Source: Roseateles sp. XES5 (lineage in GTDB: Bacteria > Pseudomonadota > Alphaproteobacteria > Rhizobiales > Rhizobiaceae). Taken from it: a stretch of DNA of 64,000 nt. The number at the start of each line of letters is the position of its first letter. Position 1 is the first letter of the stretch. The translations under genes were made by a program, and so were the position numbers. Shown here in pieces: positions 41,770-50,033 of the stretch. Under the pieces are notes generated by a model. That model ran no database searches. It was given only the letters and a program-made list of their open reading frames with translations, and had not been told where the DNA came from. The stretch is from positions 186,001-250,000 of the forward strand of contig NZ_CP084753.1 in assembly GCF_020535545.1 (NCBI RefSeq), given 5' to 3'.

Positions 41770-43017
41770 ATGAAAGTAGTTGTTCTTGGCGCCGGTGTCG
41801 TTGGCACCGCGGCGGCCTGGTATCTGTCGAAAGACGGCCATGACGTGACCGTCCTGGAGCGTCACGAGGACGTGGCGCGTGGCACCAGCCAGAGCAATGC
41901 CGGCCTCGTCTCACCGGGCGATTCCACGGCCTGGGCCTCGCCTGGCGCACTCACCACTTTCATGAAGTCGCTCTTCCGCTCCGATCTCGGCATCAAGGTG
42001 CGCTTCAGCCTCGATCCGCAGTTTCTTTCCTGGTGCATGCGCTTCCTCATGCAGTGCACGCAGACCCGCGCCGATGCCAATACCGAGGTGAAGCTGCGGC
42101 TCGCCTTCTACGCCCGCCAGTGCATCAACGCGTTGCAGGAGGAAACCGGCATTTCCTATGACGACCGGCGCAAGGGCATTCTCTATTTCTACCGGTCGCA
42201 GCAGAGCATGGACGCCGGCGCCAAGCACATGCGCTACATCGCCAATCGGGGCCTCGAGATCGAGGTGGTCGACCGCGAGCGGCTGGTGGCGCTGGAGCCG
42301 GGCCTTGCCGCGGTCAAGCACCAGCTTGCCGGCGGCGTCTATTCGCCGATGGACCAGACGGGAGACAGTTCCCTCTTCACCCGAAGCCTCGCCGAACAGG
42401 CCCGCGCACGCCACGGCGTCGATTTCCGTTTCCGGACGACCGTCACGGGCCTCGACGTTCAGGGCGGGCGGGTCAAGGCGGTGCTGACGGACCAGGGGCC
42501 GGTCGCCTGCGATGCCGTCGTGCTGTCGCTCGGGCCGGAAAGCGCGCTGCTGGCGCGCAAGATCGGCATCGACGTGCCCGTTTATCCCGTGAAGGGTTAT
42601 ACCGCGACGCTCCCCATCGACGCCGACAAGGGACCGACCATGGGCGGCGTCGATGAAGACCGTCTGATCGCCTATTCCCGCCTCGGCAATCGCCTGCGCC
42701 TTGCCTCCACCGCCGAGTTCGCCGGCTACGACCGCTCGTTCAAGCCCGCCGATTTCACGACCATGTTCAAGACGGCGCACGATCTCTTCCCCGGCGCCAT
42801 CGACGAGACGAAGGCGGTGCTCTGGTCTGGCCTGCGCCCCATGATGCCCGGTTCGGTGCCGGTGCATGGACGGGCGCGCTACGAAAACCTGTTCCTCGAT
42901 ACCGGCCACGGCCATGTCGGCTGGACCATGGCCTGCGGTTCGGGAAAGCTCGTCGCCGACCTCGTTTCCGGCCGCAAGCCCGATATCGACACCGCGGGCC
43001 TGCTCTACAGGAACTAG
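41770..43017 (+). CDS. D-amino-acid dehydrogenase (DadA-like; D-arginine dehydrogenase candidate)
   Basis: Encodes 415 aa of the DAO flavoprotein family. The FAD-binding start MKVVVLGAGVVGTAAAWYLS (GAGVVG), the SQSNAGLVSPGDSTAWASP motif and the C-terminal GLRPMMPGSVPVHG with TGHGHVGWTMACGSGKLVADL are DadA hallmarks. The enzyme oxidises D-amino acids to imino/keto acids and donates electrons to the respiratory chain. Next to a racemase and a 2-ketoarginine-decarboxylase-like enzyme, D-arginine to 2-ketoarginine is a coherent role, as for DauA in Pseudomonas, but other D-amino acids are possible. Confidence 0.87.
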   Translation: MKVVVLGAGVVGTAAAWYLSKDGHDVTVLERHEDVARGTSQSNAGLVSPGDSTAWASPGALTTFMKSLFRSDLGIKVRFSLDPQFLSWCMRFLMQCTQTRADANTEVKLRLAFYARQCINALQEETGISYDDRRKGILYFYRSQQSMDAGAKHMRYIANRGLEIEVVDRERLVALEPGLAAVKHQLAGGVYSPMDQTGDSSLFTRSLAEQARARHGVDFRFRTTVTGLDVQGGRVKAVLTDQGPVACDAVVLSLGPESALLARKIGIDVPVYPVKGYTATLPIDADKGPTMGGVDEDRLIAYSRLGNRLRLASTAEFAGYDRSFKPADFTTMFKTAHDLFPGAIDETKAVLWSGLRPMMPGSVPVHGRARYENLFLDTGHGHVGWTMACGSGKLVADLVSGRKPDIDTAGLLYRN

Positions 43018-43078
43018 GCGTTCCGGCGAAAGCGCGAACCGGCTTTCGGTTCGCAAATGCGACAAACAAGGGATTGCC

Positions 43079-44866
43079 ATGTCCGATCCGCAAATCTCCA
43101 TCGATCTTGCCCGCATCGAACGGAATGCCCGTGCCGTGGTGGACCTTTGCCGCGCCTCCGGCATCACGCCCTTCGGCGTCACCAAGGGCACCTGCGGCAT
43201 GCCACAGGTGGCGCGCGCCATGCTGCGCGGCGGCATCGCCGGCATCGCCGAATCCCGCTTCGAGAATATCCGGCGTCTGCGCGACGCCGGCATCGACTGC
43301 CCGATCATGCTGCTGCGTTCCCCGCCGCTGACGCGGGTGGAGGAACTGGTGCGCACGGTCGATATCAGCCTGCAATCCGAACTGCAGTTGCTGCGCGAGA
43401 TTTCCCGCGTCGCCGAACGGCTCGGCAAGGTGCATGATGTCATCCTGATGATCGATCTCGGCGACCTGCGCGAGGGCATCTGGCCGAACGACCTCGTGCC
43501 CACCGTCGAGGCAGTCATGGAACTGCCGGGCGTGCGTATCGCCGGCGTCGGCACGAACCTCACCTGCTTCGGCGCGATCATCCCGACGCAGGAAAACCTG
43601 ACGCAGCTCGTCGGCCACGCCTACAAGGTGGAGAGCATCACCGGCCGCCCACTCGACTGGGTGTCCGGCGGCAATTCCTCCTCGCTTCCCCTGCTGCTTG
43701 CCGGCGGCATGCCGGCAGGCGTGAACAACCTGCGCATCGGCGAGGCGATCCTGCAGGGCGGGCGCGACACGTTCCTCACCGAGCCGTGGGAAGCGCTCGA
43801 CCGCGATGCCTTCGAGCTGACCGGGGAGCTGCTGGAAGTGAAGACCAAGCCGTCCCTGCCCATCGGCCAGTCCGGTCTTGATGCCTTCGGCAATGCTCCT
43901 GTCTTCATCGATGAGGGGGACCGGCTGCGCGGCATCGCCAATATCGGCCGCGAGGACGTCATCGCCGAAGGCCTTATCCCCACGCGGCCGGGCGTGCGCG
44001 TGCTCGGCGCATCGAGCGACCATCTGGTGCTCGACCTCACCGAGGCCGACCCGCCGCTGCATGTCGGGGAAAATGTCAGCTTCCGCATGAACTACGGCGC
44101 GCTGCTGACCGTCATGACGTCTGAATATGTGGAGAAGGTACCGATGCGGGATGTGCACGAGGCCGGAGAACGCAAGACCTACACCATCGAGACGGATGCC
44201 ATCGGCGGTGCGCTGGTCGTCGTGCAGAACATTGCCGAGCGCATCGACCATCTCGGCTTCGAGCGGGATGCGGATGAAAAAGCCCTGACGCTTTCCATTT
44301 CCGCCCGCCGGCGCGACACGCTGTCCCATGTCGAGGCTGCCGGCCGCAAGCACGATGCGCTCGGCCTTGTCTGGCTCGATTCCGATGCAGCCATGATGCC
44401 GGACGCCGACCCGGCCGTCCCGCCACCGGAAAACGCCGTGCTGCGCCGCATGCTCTCTCGCCTGCCACCCTATATCGCGCCGGAGAACATCGTTCTTCTC
44501 GGCCTGCGCAATGCCGCGCCCGAAGAGGTGGAGGCGCTGAAGGCCTCGCGCATGCGTATCTTCACCATGGCGGAGATCGATGCGGTCGGCCTGCGGCAGG
44601 CGATGCGCGATGCCATCGCCATCGCATCGGCGGGAACGCGCGGCTTTCATCTCTCCTATTCGCCGACAGTCACCGATATGTCCGGCTGGAGCGGCGGTAT
44701 CGGCGGCATCACGGTGCGCGAGACCCATTCGGCCATGGAGATGGCGGCGCTAAGCGGCAAGTTGCGTTCGCTGAGCGTTTCGGGCATTGATGCCGCGCTG
44801 CCGTCACCGATCGGCGTGGAATGCGCCAACTTCATCCTCTCGGCCTTCGGCAAAACCATTCTTTGA
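43079..44866 (+). CDS. PLP amino-acid racemase fused to an inactive ureohydrolase-like domain
   Basis: Encodes 595 aa. Residues 1-355 form an alanine/ornithine-racemase-type PLP barrel, with the probable PLP lysine at Lys36 (FGVTKGTCG) and VSGGNSSSLPLLLAGG. Residues 365-595 follow the arginase/agmatinase fold order: RRDTLSHVEAAG (in place of GGDHS), GLVWLDSDAAM at 429-439 (in place of DAHAD), IVLLGLRNA, then FHLSYSPTVTD (in place of SxDxDxxDP) and GGITVRETHSAMEMAAL. Most metal ligands are replaced, so this half is probably a sensor or structural domain. The start at 43079 fits the family. It lies between a DadA-like dehydrogenase and a RidA gene. Confidence 0.82.
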   Translation: MSDPQISIDLARIERNARAVVDLCRASGITPFGVTKGTCGMPQVARAMLRGGIAGIAESRFENIRRLRDAGIDCPIMLLRSPPLTRVEELVRTVDISLQSELQLLREISRVAERLGKVHDVILMIDLGDLREGIWPNDLVPTVEAVMELPGVRIAGVGTNLTCFGAIIPTQENLTQLVGHAYKVESITGRPLDWVSGGNSSSLPLLLAGGMPAGVNNLRIGEAILQGGRDTFLTEPWEALDRDAFELTGELLEVKTKPSLPIGQSGLDAFGNAPVFIDEGDRLRGIANIGREDVIAEGLIPTRPGVRVLGASSDHLVLDLTEADPPLHVGENVSFRMNYGALLTVMTSEYVEKVPMRDVHEAGERKTYTIETDAIGGALVVVQNIAERIDHLGFERDADEKALTLSISARRRDTLSHVEAAGRKHDALGLVWLDSDAAMMPDADPAVPPPENAVLRRMLSRLPPYIAPENIVLLGLRNAAPEEVEALKASRMRIFTMAEIDAVGLRQAMRDAIAIASAGTRGFHLSYSPTVTDMSGWSGGIGGITVRETHSAMEMAALSGKLRSLSVSGIDAALPSPIGVECANFILSAFGKTIL

Positions 44867-44885
44867 TCAAACAGGGAGACTTTTC

Positions 44886-45224
44886 ATGATCAAGCGTATC
44901 AAGCCCGGCAAGCGCTTCTGCGAAGCTGTCGTCGTCAACGGCGTCGTCACCACGGCCGGCGTCACCGGCGAAGGCGCCGACACGGTCGCTCAGACCCGCG
45001 ACATCCTGGCGACGATCGACGGCCTGCTGGCCGAGGCCGGCACTTCCAAGGCAAAGCTGCTCACCGCCAATATCTGGCTGCGTGACATCGCCCACTTCAG
45101 CCAGATGAACGAAGTCTGGGACCAGTGGGTCGACAAGGACAACCTGCCGGTCCGCGCCACGGTGGAAGCCCGTCTTGCGGCTCCCGAACTGCTGGTCGAA
45201 ATCCAGGTCACCGCGCTCGTCTGA
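44886..45224 (+). CDS. RidA-family imine deaminase
   Basis: A 112-aa RidA/YjgF protein with the conserved NLPVRATVEARLAAPELLVEIQVTAL end (Arg for carboxylate, Glu for water). The start at 44886 follows an AGGGAGAC site. RidA proteins hydrolyse imines released by amino-acid dehydrogenases and PLP enzymes. Here it would deal with iminoarginine or a similar product of the DadA-like enzyme. It is the last gene of the long operon and is followed by a terminator. Confidence 0.87.
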   Translation: MIKRIKPGKRFCEAVVVNGVVTTAGVTGEGADTVAQTRDILATIDGLLAEAGTSKAKLLTANIWLRDIAHFSQMNEVWDQWVDKDNLPVRATVEARLAAPELLVEIQVTALV

Positions 45225-45239
45225 GTCTGACCCGATCGA

Positions 45240-45276
45240 AAAAGGGCCGAGGCTGCGCAAGCGGCCTCGGCCTTTT
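45240..45276. terminator. Bidirectional terminator between ridA and nadE-like genes
   Basis: GGCCGAGGC and GCCTCGGCC arms with a 10-nt loop, flanked by A-rich and TTTT tracts on the two sides, placed between convergent stops. Works in both directions on structure. Confidence 0.75.
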
Positions 45277-45307
45277 GATTCAGTCCATTCGTTTCAGCCC
45301 GTTCGTA

Positions 45308-46288
45308 TCAGCCAATGACGAGCGGCGCGCTATGAAGATAGCGGGCGACCTTGCGCTTCGCCGCGATATCCGCCCAGACCAGCTCGACATCACCCGCCTT
45401 CAGGCCTGTCGCCTCGGCGACCGTCTGAGCCGGCAGGGCGTTTTCCAGGCCATAGAGGCAGATGTCCATCTTGCCGTAGGGCAGGGCGAAATAGAACTCT
45501 TCCTGCGTCTGCGGCAGCGAATAGGTGTCGGTCGTCGGCGGGCGGGAGAGGATTTCCGCCGGCACGCCGAGATAGGCGGCAAGCTGATAGACCTGCGACT
45601 TGTAGAGATGGGCGATGGGCTTGATATCGGCAGCGCCGTCGCCGTTCTTGACGAAGAAGCCCTGGTCGTATTCCAGCCGGTTCGGCGTGCCGAGCACGGC
45701 GAAGTTCAGCCGGTCGGCGTGGTAATATTCCAGTTGCTTGCGGGTGCGCTGCTTCATGTTCGTCGCCGCGACGATGCCGAGATAGGCGCTGGCGGAAAGG
45801 CGCACCTTGCGCGTCTCACCATCCGGCGAACGCACGACCAGCGAAGAAATGTTGTAGCCGCCCGTCGTCATGGGATTGTCGAACACGATCTTGGACGCCC
45901 AGCCGGCGCCGTATTCCGGCACGGCCTCGCGGATGAAGGCGTCACGCCGGTCGTAGCAGCCCATGGCCGCAAGCGACGGACCGATATCTTCCACCACGCT
46001 CTCGATGCCGAAGGTCGCGGCAACGCTGCGGCCGAGGCGCAGGCTGTCCGGATCGGAATCGTTTTCCGGCATGTAGAGCGCAAAAACGTTCTTCGCACCC
46101 AGCGCCCGCACGGCGAGTGCTGCCGAAAGGCTGGAATCGATGCCGCCGGAAAGGCCGAGCACGAGGCCGCGCTTGCGCAGGTCCGTGCGCAGCTTCTCGC
46201 GCATCCAGGTGGTGATGCGCTCCACTTCCGCGGCTGGATCGAGCACGAGCGGCGCGAAGGAGGGCGTATGGGACATCGGTACGGTCAT
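45308..46288 (-). CDS. NH3-dependent NAD synthetase-like (NadE) enzyme
   Basis: Encodes 326 aa. The PP-loop SGGIDSS at 47-53, the LGTPNRLEYDQGFFVKNGDG segment and the PTTDTYSLPQTQEEFYFALPY region are NadE hallmarks. NadE amidates deamido-NAD with ATP. It is about 50 residues longer than E. coli NadE. The gene ends an operon with an AMP ligase, acyl carrier protein and asparagine-synthase-like gene and overlaps the ligase stop by 4 nt. That company suggests it may be a specialised amidating enzyme rather than the housekeeping NadE. Confidence 0.82.
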   Translation of the reverse strand: MTVPMSHTPSFAPLVLDPAAEVERITTWMREKLRTDLRKRGLVLGLSGGIDSSLSAALAVRALGAKNVFALYMPENDSDPDSLRLGRSVAATFGIESVVEDIGPSLAAMGCYDRRDAFIREAVPEYGAGWASKIVFDNPMTTGGYNISSLVVRSPDGETRKVRLSASAYLGIVAATNMKQRTRKQLEYYHADRLNFAVLGTPNRLEYDQGFFVKNGDGAADIKPIAHLYKSQVYQLAAYLGVPAEILSRPPTTDTYSLPQTQEEFYFALPYGKMDICLYGLENALPAQTVAEATGLKAGDVELVWADIAAKRKVARYLHSAPLVIG

Positions 46289-47805
46289 GCGTTCGATCCT
46301 GTCGTGGTGGCGGATTGGGCGGCGAGCCGGCGGCTTGCCTTGCCGGATTCGGTCTTGGGAAGGGTCTCCCGGAATTCGACGACTTTCGGGACCATGTGAT
46401 CCTCGAGGTTCTGCGCGCAGAAGCGCATGACATCCCGCTCGGTCAGAGCCGGATTGGCGGCAACGACGATGGCCTTGACGGCCTCGCCCAGCACGTCGTG
46501 CGGCACGCCGACGACCAGCGCCTCGGCGACGCCGGGCATGCGGTGCAGCACGTCCTCCACGGCCTTCGGCGCAACCTTCTCGCCGCGCGGCTTGATGATG
46601 TCGTCCGTGCGCGCGACGAAGGTGAGATAGCCGTCCGCATCCGCCGTGAAGAGGTCGCCGGTATGGAGACGGAGCGCACCGGTGCGCGGATCGGGGCGCA
46701 GCGCCTTGCGGGTCGCTTCTTCCTTGCGCCAATAGCCGCGCATGACATTCGGCCCGCTGATCACCAGTTCGCCGACGGTGCCCGGCGGAACCGGCAGTCC
46801 CGTCTCGTCCACCACCTCGGTGCGCGCACCCGGAATGGCGATGCCGACGGAGCCGCGCCTGACATCGATGGCCTCCGGCGGAAGATAGGTGGCCCGGGTG
46901 CATTCGGTCTGGCCATACATCACGAAAAGCCGCACATGCGGCAGAACGGTCCGCAGCCAGTCGATATGGGCGCCCGGCAAGGGGGCGGCGGCGCTGGTCA
47001 TGTAGCGCAGGCTGGCAAACAGCGAGGGGTCGAGCTCGCGGGCCTGCATCATCATCGCCGCCATCGCCGGCACCAGCGGGAATGCCGTGACGCGCTCATC
47101 GCGGATCTTTTCGAAGATTGCCTGCGGAAAGGCGAAGGATTTTTCGATGACGAGGGTCGCACCGACCTTCATCGCGGTGACGAGCTGGTTGAGCCCGTAG
47201 CCGAAGGACATGGGCAGGACGACGAGGATCGTGTCGGCGGCCGTGTTTTCCAGATAGGATGTGATCGACCGGGCCGCCGCATCCATGTTCGCATGCGCGA
47301 GCATCACGCCCTTCGGTGCGCCGGTCGAGCCGGACGTGTAGATCAGCGCTGCAAGCTCGTCGTCCGCGTCCGTCTCGGGCATGAACGGGTCCGCCGTCAG
47401 CGCGGCCTCGAAGCTCCCGCCGTCGCCGGTCAACAGGCGGGGAAGGGCTGCAAGCGCAACGGTTGCGTCGACCAGCCGCTCGAGCCGGCCTTCCGTGACG
47501 AGAATGGCCGGCGTGCAATCCTCGGCGATCTCGGCCAGACGCTGTCCCTTGCTCGACGGGTTGACCGGGCAGATGACCGCGCCCACGATCCACGTCGCGA
47601 AGACCGTCACAGCCGCCTGCCAGCCGTTGTCGAGGAGGATCAGCACGCGGTCGCCGCGGTCGACGCCGCTCGCGCGCAGCGTCATCGCCATGCGGCTGGC
47701 AAGATCGAGGAAACGCGCGTAGCTCAGCCGCGCGTCGCCGGAGACGATCGCCGTCTTCCCGCCGTCGCGCGCCGCGCTTTCGCGTAGATAATCCTCGATC
47801 CGCAT
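46285..47805 (-). CDS. AMP-forming acyl-CoA/acyl-ACP ligase
   Basis: Encodes 506 aa of the ANL superfamily. The A3 phosphate loop YTSGSTGAPKG is at 156-166, with YGQTECT and the hinge region TGDLFTADADGYLTFVARTDDIIKPRGEKV followed by the C-terminal Lys in LPKTESGKASRR. It would activate a fatty or hydroxy acid as acyl-AMP and load it on CoA or on the carrier protein encoded 13 nt upstream. The start at 47803-47805 (MRIEDYLRE) matches the family. Similar ligases occur in exosortase-associated EPS loci. Confidence 0.86.
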   Translation of the reverse strand: MRIEDYLRESAARDGGKTAIVSGDARLSYARFLDLASRMAMTLRASGVDRGDRVLILLDNGWQAAVTVFATWIVGAVICPVNPSSKGQRLAEIAEDCTPAILVTEGRLERLVDATVALAALPRLLTGDGGSFEAALTADPFMPETDADDELAALIYTSGSTGAPKGVMLAHANMDAAARSITSYLENTAADTILVVLPMSFGYGLNQLVTAMKVGATLVIEKSFAFPQAIFEKIRDERVTAFPLVPAMAAMMMQARELDPSLFASLRYMTSAAAPLPGAHIDWLRTVLPHVRLFVMYGQTECTRATYLPPEAIDVRRGSVGIAIPGARTEVVDETGLPVPPGTVGELVISGPNVMRGYWRKEEATRKALRPDPRTGALRLHTGDLFTADADGYLTFVARTDDIIKPRGEKVAPKAVEDVLHRMPGVAEALVVGVPHDVLGEAVKAIVVAANPALTERDVMRFCAQNLEDHMVPKVVEFRETLPKTESGKASRRLAAQSATTTGSNA

Positions 47806-47818
47806 AGCCCCTGCGCCT

Positions 47819-48073
47819 TCAAGCTGCCTGCTTGCGCTCGATGAAGCCGGCGATGCGATCGATTGTATCGAGGTTCGTCGGCACGATATCGACATCGGCG
47901 ACGGCGATGGCGAAACGCTCTTCGAGGAAACCGACGAGTTCCAGGATGCCGGTGGAATCGATCAGGTCGTTGTCGATCAGCGAGAGGTCCGCCGGCAGCG
48001 GATGGCTCTCATCGCCGAACAGGAAGTTTTCCACGATGAAGGCGCGGATGGCGGCTTTCGTTTCTTCGGTCAT
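47819..48073 (-). CDS. Acyl carrier protein
   Basis: An 84-aa acidic helical protein with the phosphopantetheine attachment site DLIDSTGILELVGFLEE (Ser40, DST in place of the common DSL/DSM). It lies between the AMP ligase and asparagine-synthase-like genes and overlaps the latter's stop by 4 nt. It is probably the carrier for an acyl or aminoacyl group made by the ligase. Confidence 0.85.
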   Translation of the reverse strand: MTEETKAAIRAFIVENFLFGDESHPLPADLSLIDNDLIDSTGILELVGFLEERFAIAVADVDIVPTNLDTIDRIAGFIERKQAA

Positions 48074-50028
48074 TGTGCAGCTTGTCCCATGCTTGATACG
48101 GGTTGTGGTGATTGCGCGGCCGCGCCGCGCAGGAGTTCCGTCGAAAGGATTCCGATGAAGGCCGCATTGTCGCGGAAGCCGGCGGCCTGGCCCTTCAGGA
48201 CCTTGTCCTTCAGCTTGCCGACCATCTGGGCATTGAACAGGCCGCCCTCCGCCAGCCGTTCCGGCGACAGGACGGCGTCGAGATAGGCAGGCCTTGCCGA
48301 TCCGGCAAAGGCCTCGGCGTCCGGCGCGCGGTAGGGCTGCTTCGGCCGGTCGATAATCGCCTCCGGCACGATGCCGCGTGCGGCCTGCTTGAGGATGTGC
48401 TTTTCCCGCAGCCCCAGCAGCTTGGCATCGGGGGAAAGACGCGTGGCAAAGTCGACCACGCGGGGGTCGAGGAAGGGGAAGCGGCCCTCCACCGCATTGG
48501 CCATCATCACCCGGTCGCCCTGGCTGGAGAGTATATAGCCCGGCAGCAGGAAGGCGGTTTCGAGATATTGCGCCTGATGCAACGGATGCCAGCGGCCGAA
48601 ATCGGCCGGCAGCCGCCCCGCAAGGTCGGCAGCGGCATCGTAGTCGCCGATGGCCTCCTTGAGACCAGCGGAGAAGAACAGCTTCGCCGCTGCCGTCGAG
48701 CGGAAGCGGGGGCGATGGGAATAGAGCGGATCGTCGAGCGCTTCGGAGCCGAAGGAGAAGAAGCGCGCCAGATATTCCGGCGTCTGCTGCTTGAGACCGG
48801 GCAAATAGGGATAGAGCCGCTGGAAAAGGCGCGAGCGCCGGGCGGAGTCCGGCTGCCGGCCGCAGAAGCGGCGCACCCGCGCCTCACGGAAAAGGTCGTA
48901 GCCCGCGAAAATCTCGTCGGCGCCTTCCCCCGTCAGAACCACCTTCATGCCGCGCTCGCGCACCCGCGCCGAAAGGAGATGGAGCGGAACAGGTGCCGTG
49001 CGCAGGATCGGGCAACCGATCTGCTGCATGACGGCGGGCATGCGTGAGACGATAACCTCGGCCGGGCATTCCACGCTGTCCGCCTCGGCGTCGAGCGTCG
49101 CGGCCATCCGGCGCTGCCAGCTGCTCTCGTCATGTTCCTCGCTGCGGAAGGTCAGCGAGAAGGTACGCAGGCCCCGCGTCACCGTTTTGGCCGCGAGAGC
49201 GGCGATGAAGGAAGAGTCGAGGCCGCCCGAGAGATAGGCGCCAACGGGCACGTCGGCACGCAGGCGAATACGGGTCGCGTCCGCGAGGAGAGCGCGCAGC
49301 TCCTCGGCCTGCGCCGCGACCGGGCCGGCCGGCGAGACATCGCTACGGTCGGGATAGGAAAGTTGCCACCAGGGCCGGACCGTGCGCTGTCCGTCCCGCA
49401 CGGTCATGACATGGCCGGGCGGAAGCTCGTGGATACCACGGAAAGCGGTGCGCGGCGGAATGGGGCACCAGAGGGTGAAAATCTGGTCGAGCGCCAGCGG
49501 ATCGATCTCGGCCGTCATGCCGGGGAGGGCAAGCAGGGCCCCGATCTCCGAGGCAAAGAAGAGCGCGCCCTCATGCTCCGCATAAAAGAGCGGGCGTACG
49601 CCCATGCGGTCGCGCGCCAGCACGAGCGTGCGCGTCCGGTCGTCATGCAGGGCGAAGGCGAAGTCGCCGTTGAAATCCGAAAGGCAGTCGAGCCCCTTTT
49701 CCGCATAGGCGACGAGCAGCACTTCCGTGTCGGAGGACGTGCGGAAGCGGTGGCCGCGCGCGGCGAGGTCTTCGCGCAGTTCCACATAGTTGAAGATTTC
49801 ACCGTTGAAGGAGACGGTAAGGCCAGCCTCCTCGCGGGTCATCGGTTGCGCGCCGTCGGCAAGGCCGACGATGGAAAGGCGGGTATGGGCAAGGCCCGTA
49901 TCGCCGCGCAGCCATACGCCCTCGGCGTCGGGACCGCGATGCCGCAGAGCCGCGACCATACGGGCGAGGTAATCCGCGGCCTTCTCGGGCGCGATGGTAT
50001 TTCCGTGATATCCCGCGATCCCGCACAT
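48070..50028 (-). CDS. Asparagine synthase (glutamine-hydrolysing)-like amidotransferase
   Basis: Encodes 652 aa with an N-terminal class II glutaminase domain (Cys2 in MCGIAGYHGN, RHRGPDAEG, FNGEIFNY) and a C-terminal synthetase domain (PP-loop SGGLDSS at 267-273, GEGADEIFAGYDLF). The fold transfers ammonia to an adenylated carboxylate. In EPS and peptide loci such paralogues amidate sugars or carrier-bound acids rather than aspartate. The acyl carrier protein and ligase genes alongside suggest that here. It begins 5 nt after the GNAT gene. Confidence 0.88.
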   Translation of the reverse strand: MCGIAGYHGNTIAPEKAADYLARMVAALRHRGPDAEGVWLRGDTGLAHTRLSIVGLADGAQPMTREEAGLTVSFNGEIFNYVELREDLAARGHRFRTSSDTEVLLVAYAEKGLDCLSDFNGDFAFALHDDRTRTLVLARDRMGVRPLFYAEHEGALFFASEIGALLALPGMTAEIDPLALDQIFTLWCPIPPRTAFRGIHELPPGHVMTVRDGQRTVRPWWQLSYPDRSDVSPAGPVAAQAEELRALLADATRIRLRADVPVGAYLSGGLDSSFIAALAAKTVTRGLRTFSLTFRSEEHDESSWQRRMAATLDAEADSVECPAEVIVSRMPAVMQQIGCPILRTAPVPLHLLSARVRERGMKVVLTGEGADEIFAGYDLFREARVRRFCGRQPDSARRSRLFQRLYPYLPGLKQQTPEYLARFFSFGSEALDDPLYSHRPRFRSTAAAKLFFSAGLKEAIGDYDAAADLAGRLPADFGRWHPLHQAQYLETAFLLPGYILSSQGDRVMMANAVEGRFPFLDPRVVDFATRLSPDAKLLGLREKHILKQAARGIVPEAIIDRPKQPYRAPDAEAFAGSARPAYLDAVLSPERLAEGGLFNAQMVGKLKDKVLKGQAAGFRDNAAFIGILSTELLRGAAAQSPQPVSSMGQAAQ

Positions 50029-50033
50029 GCCGT

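Noticed and set aside
42767..44728. 653-codon minus-strand open frame opposite the racemase fusion
   Set aside because: His/Arg/Asp-rich shadow with no domain pattern, while the plus-strand product shows two coherent domains.
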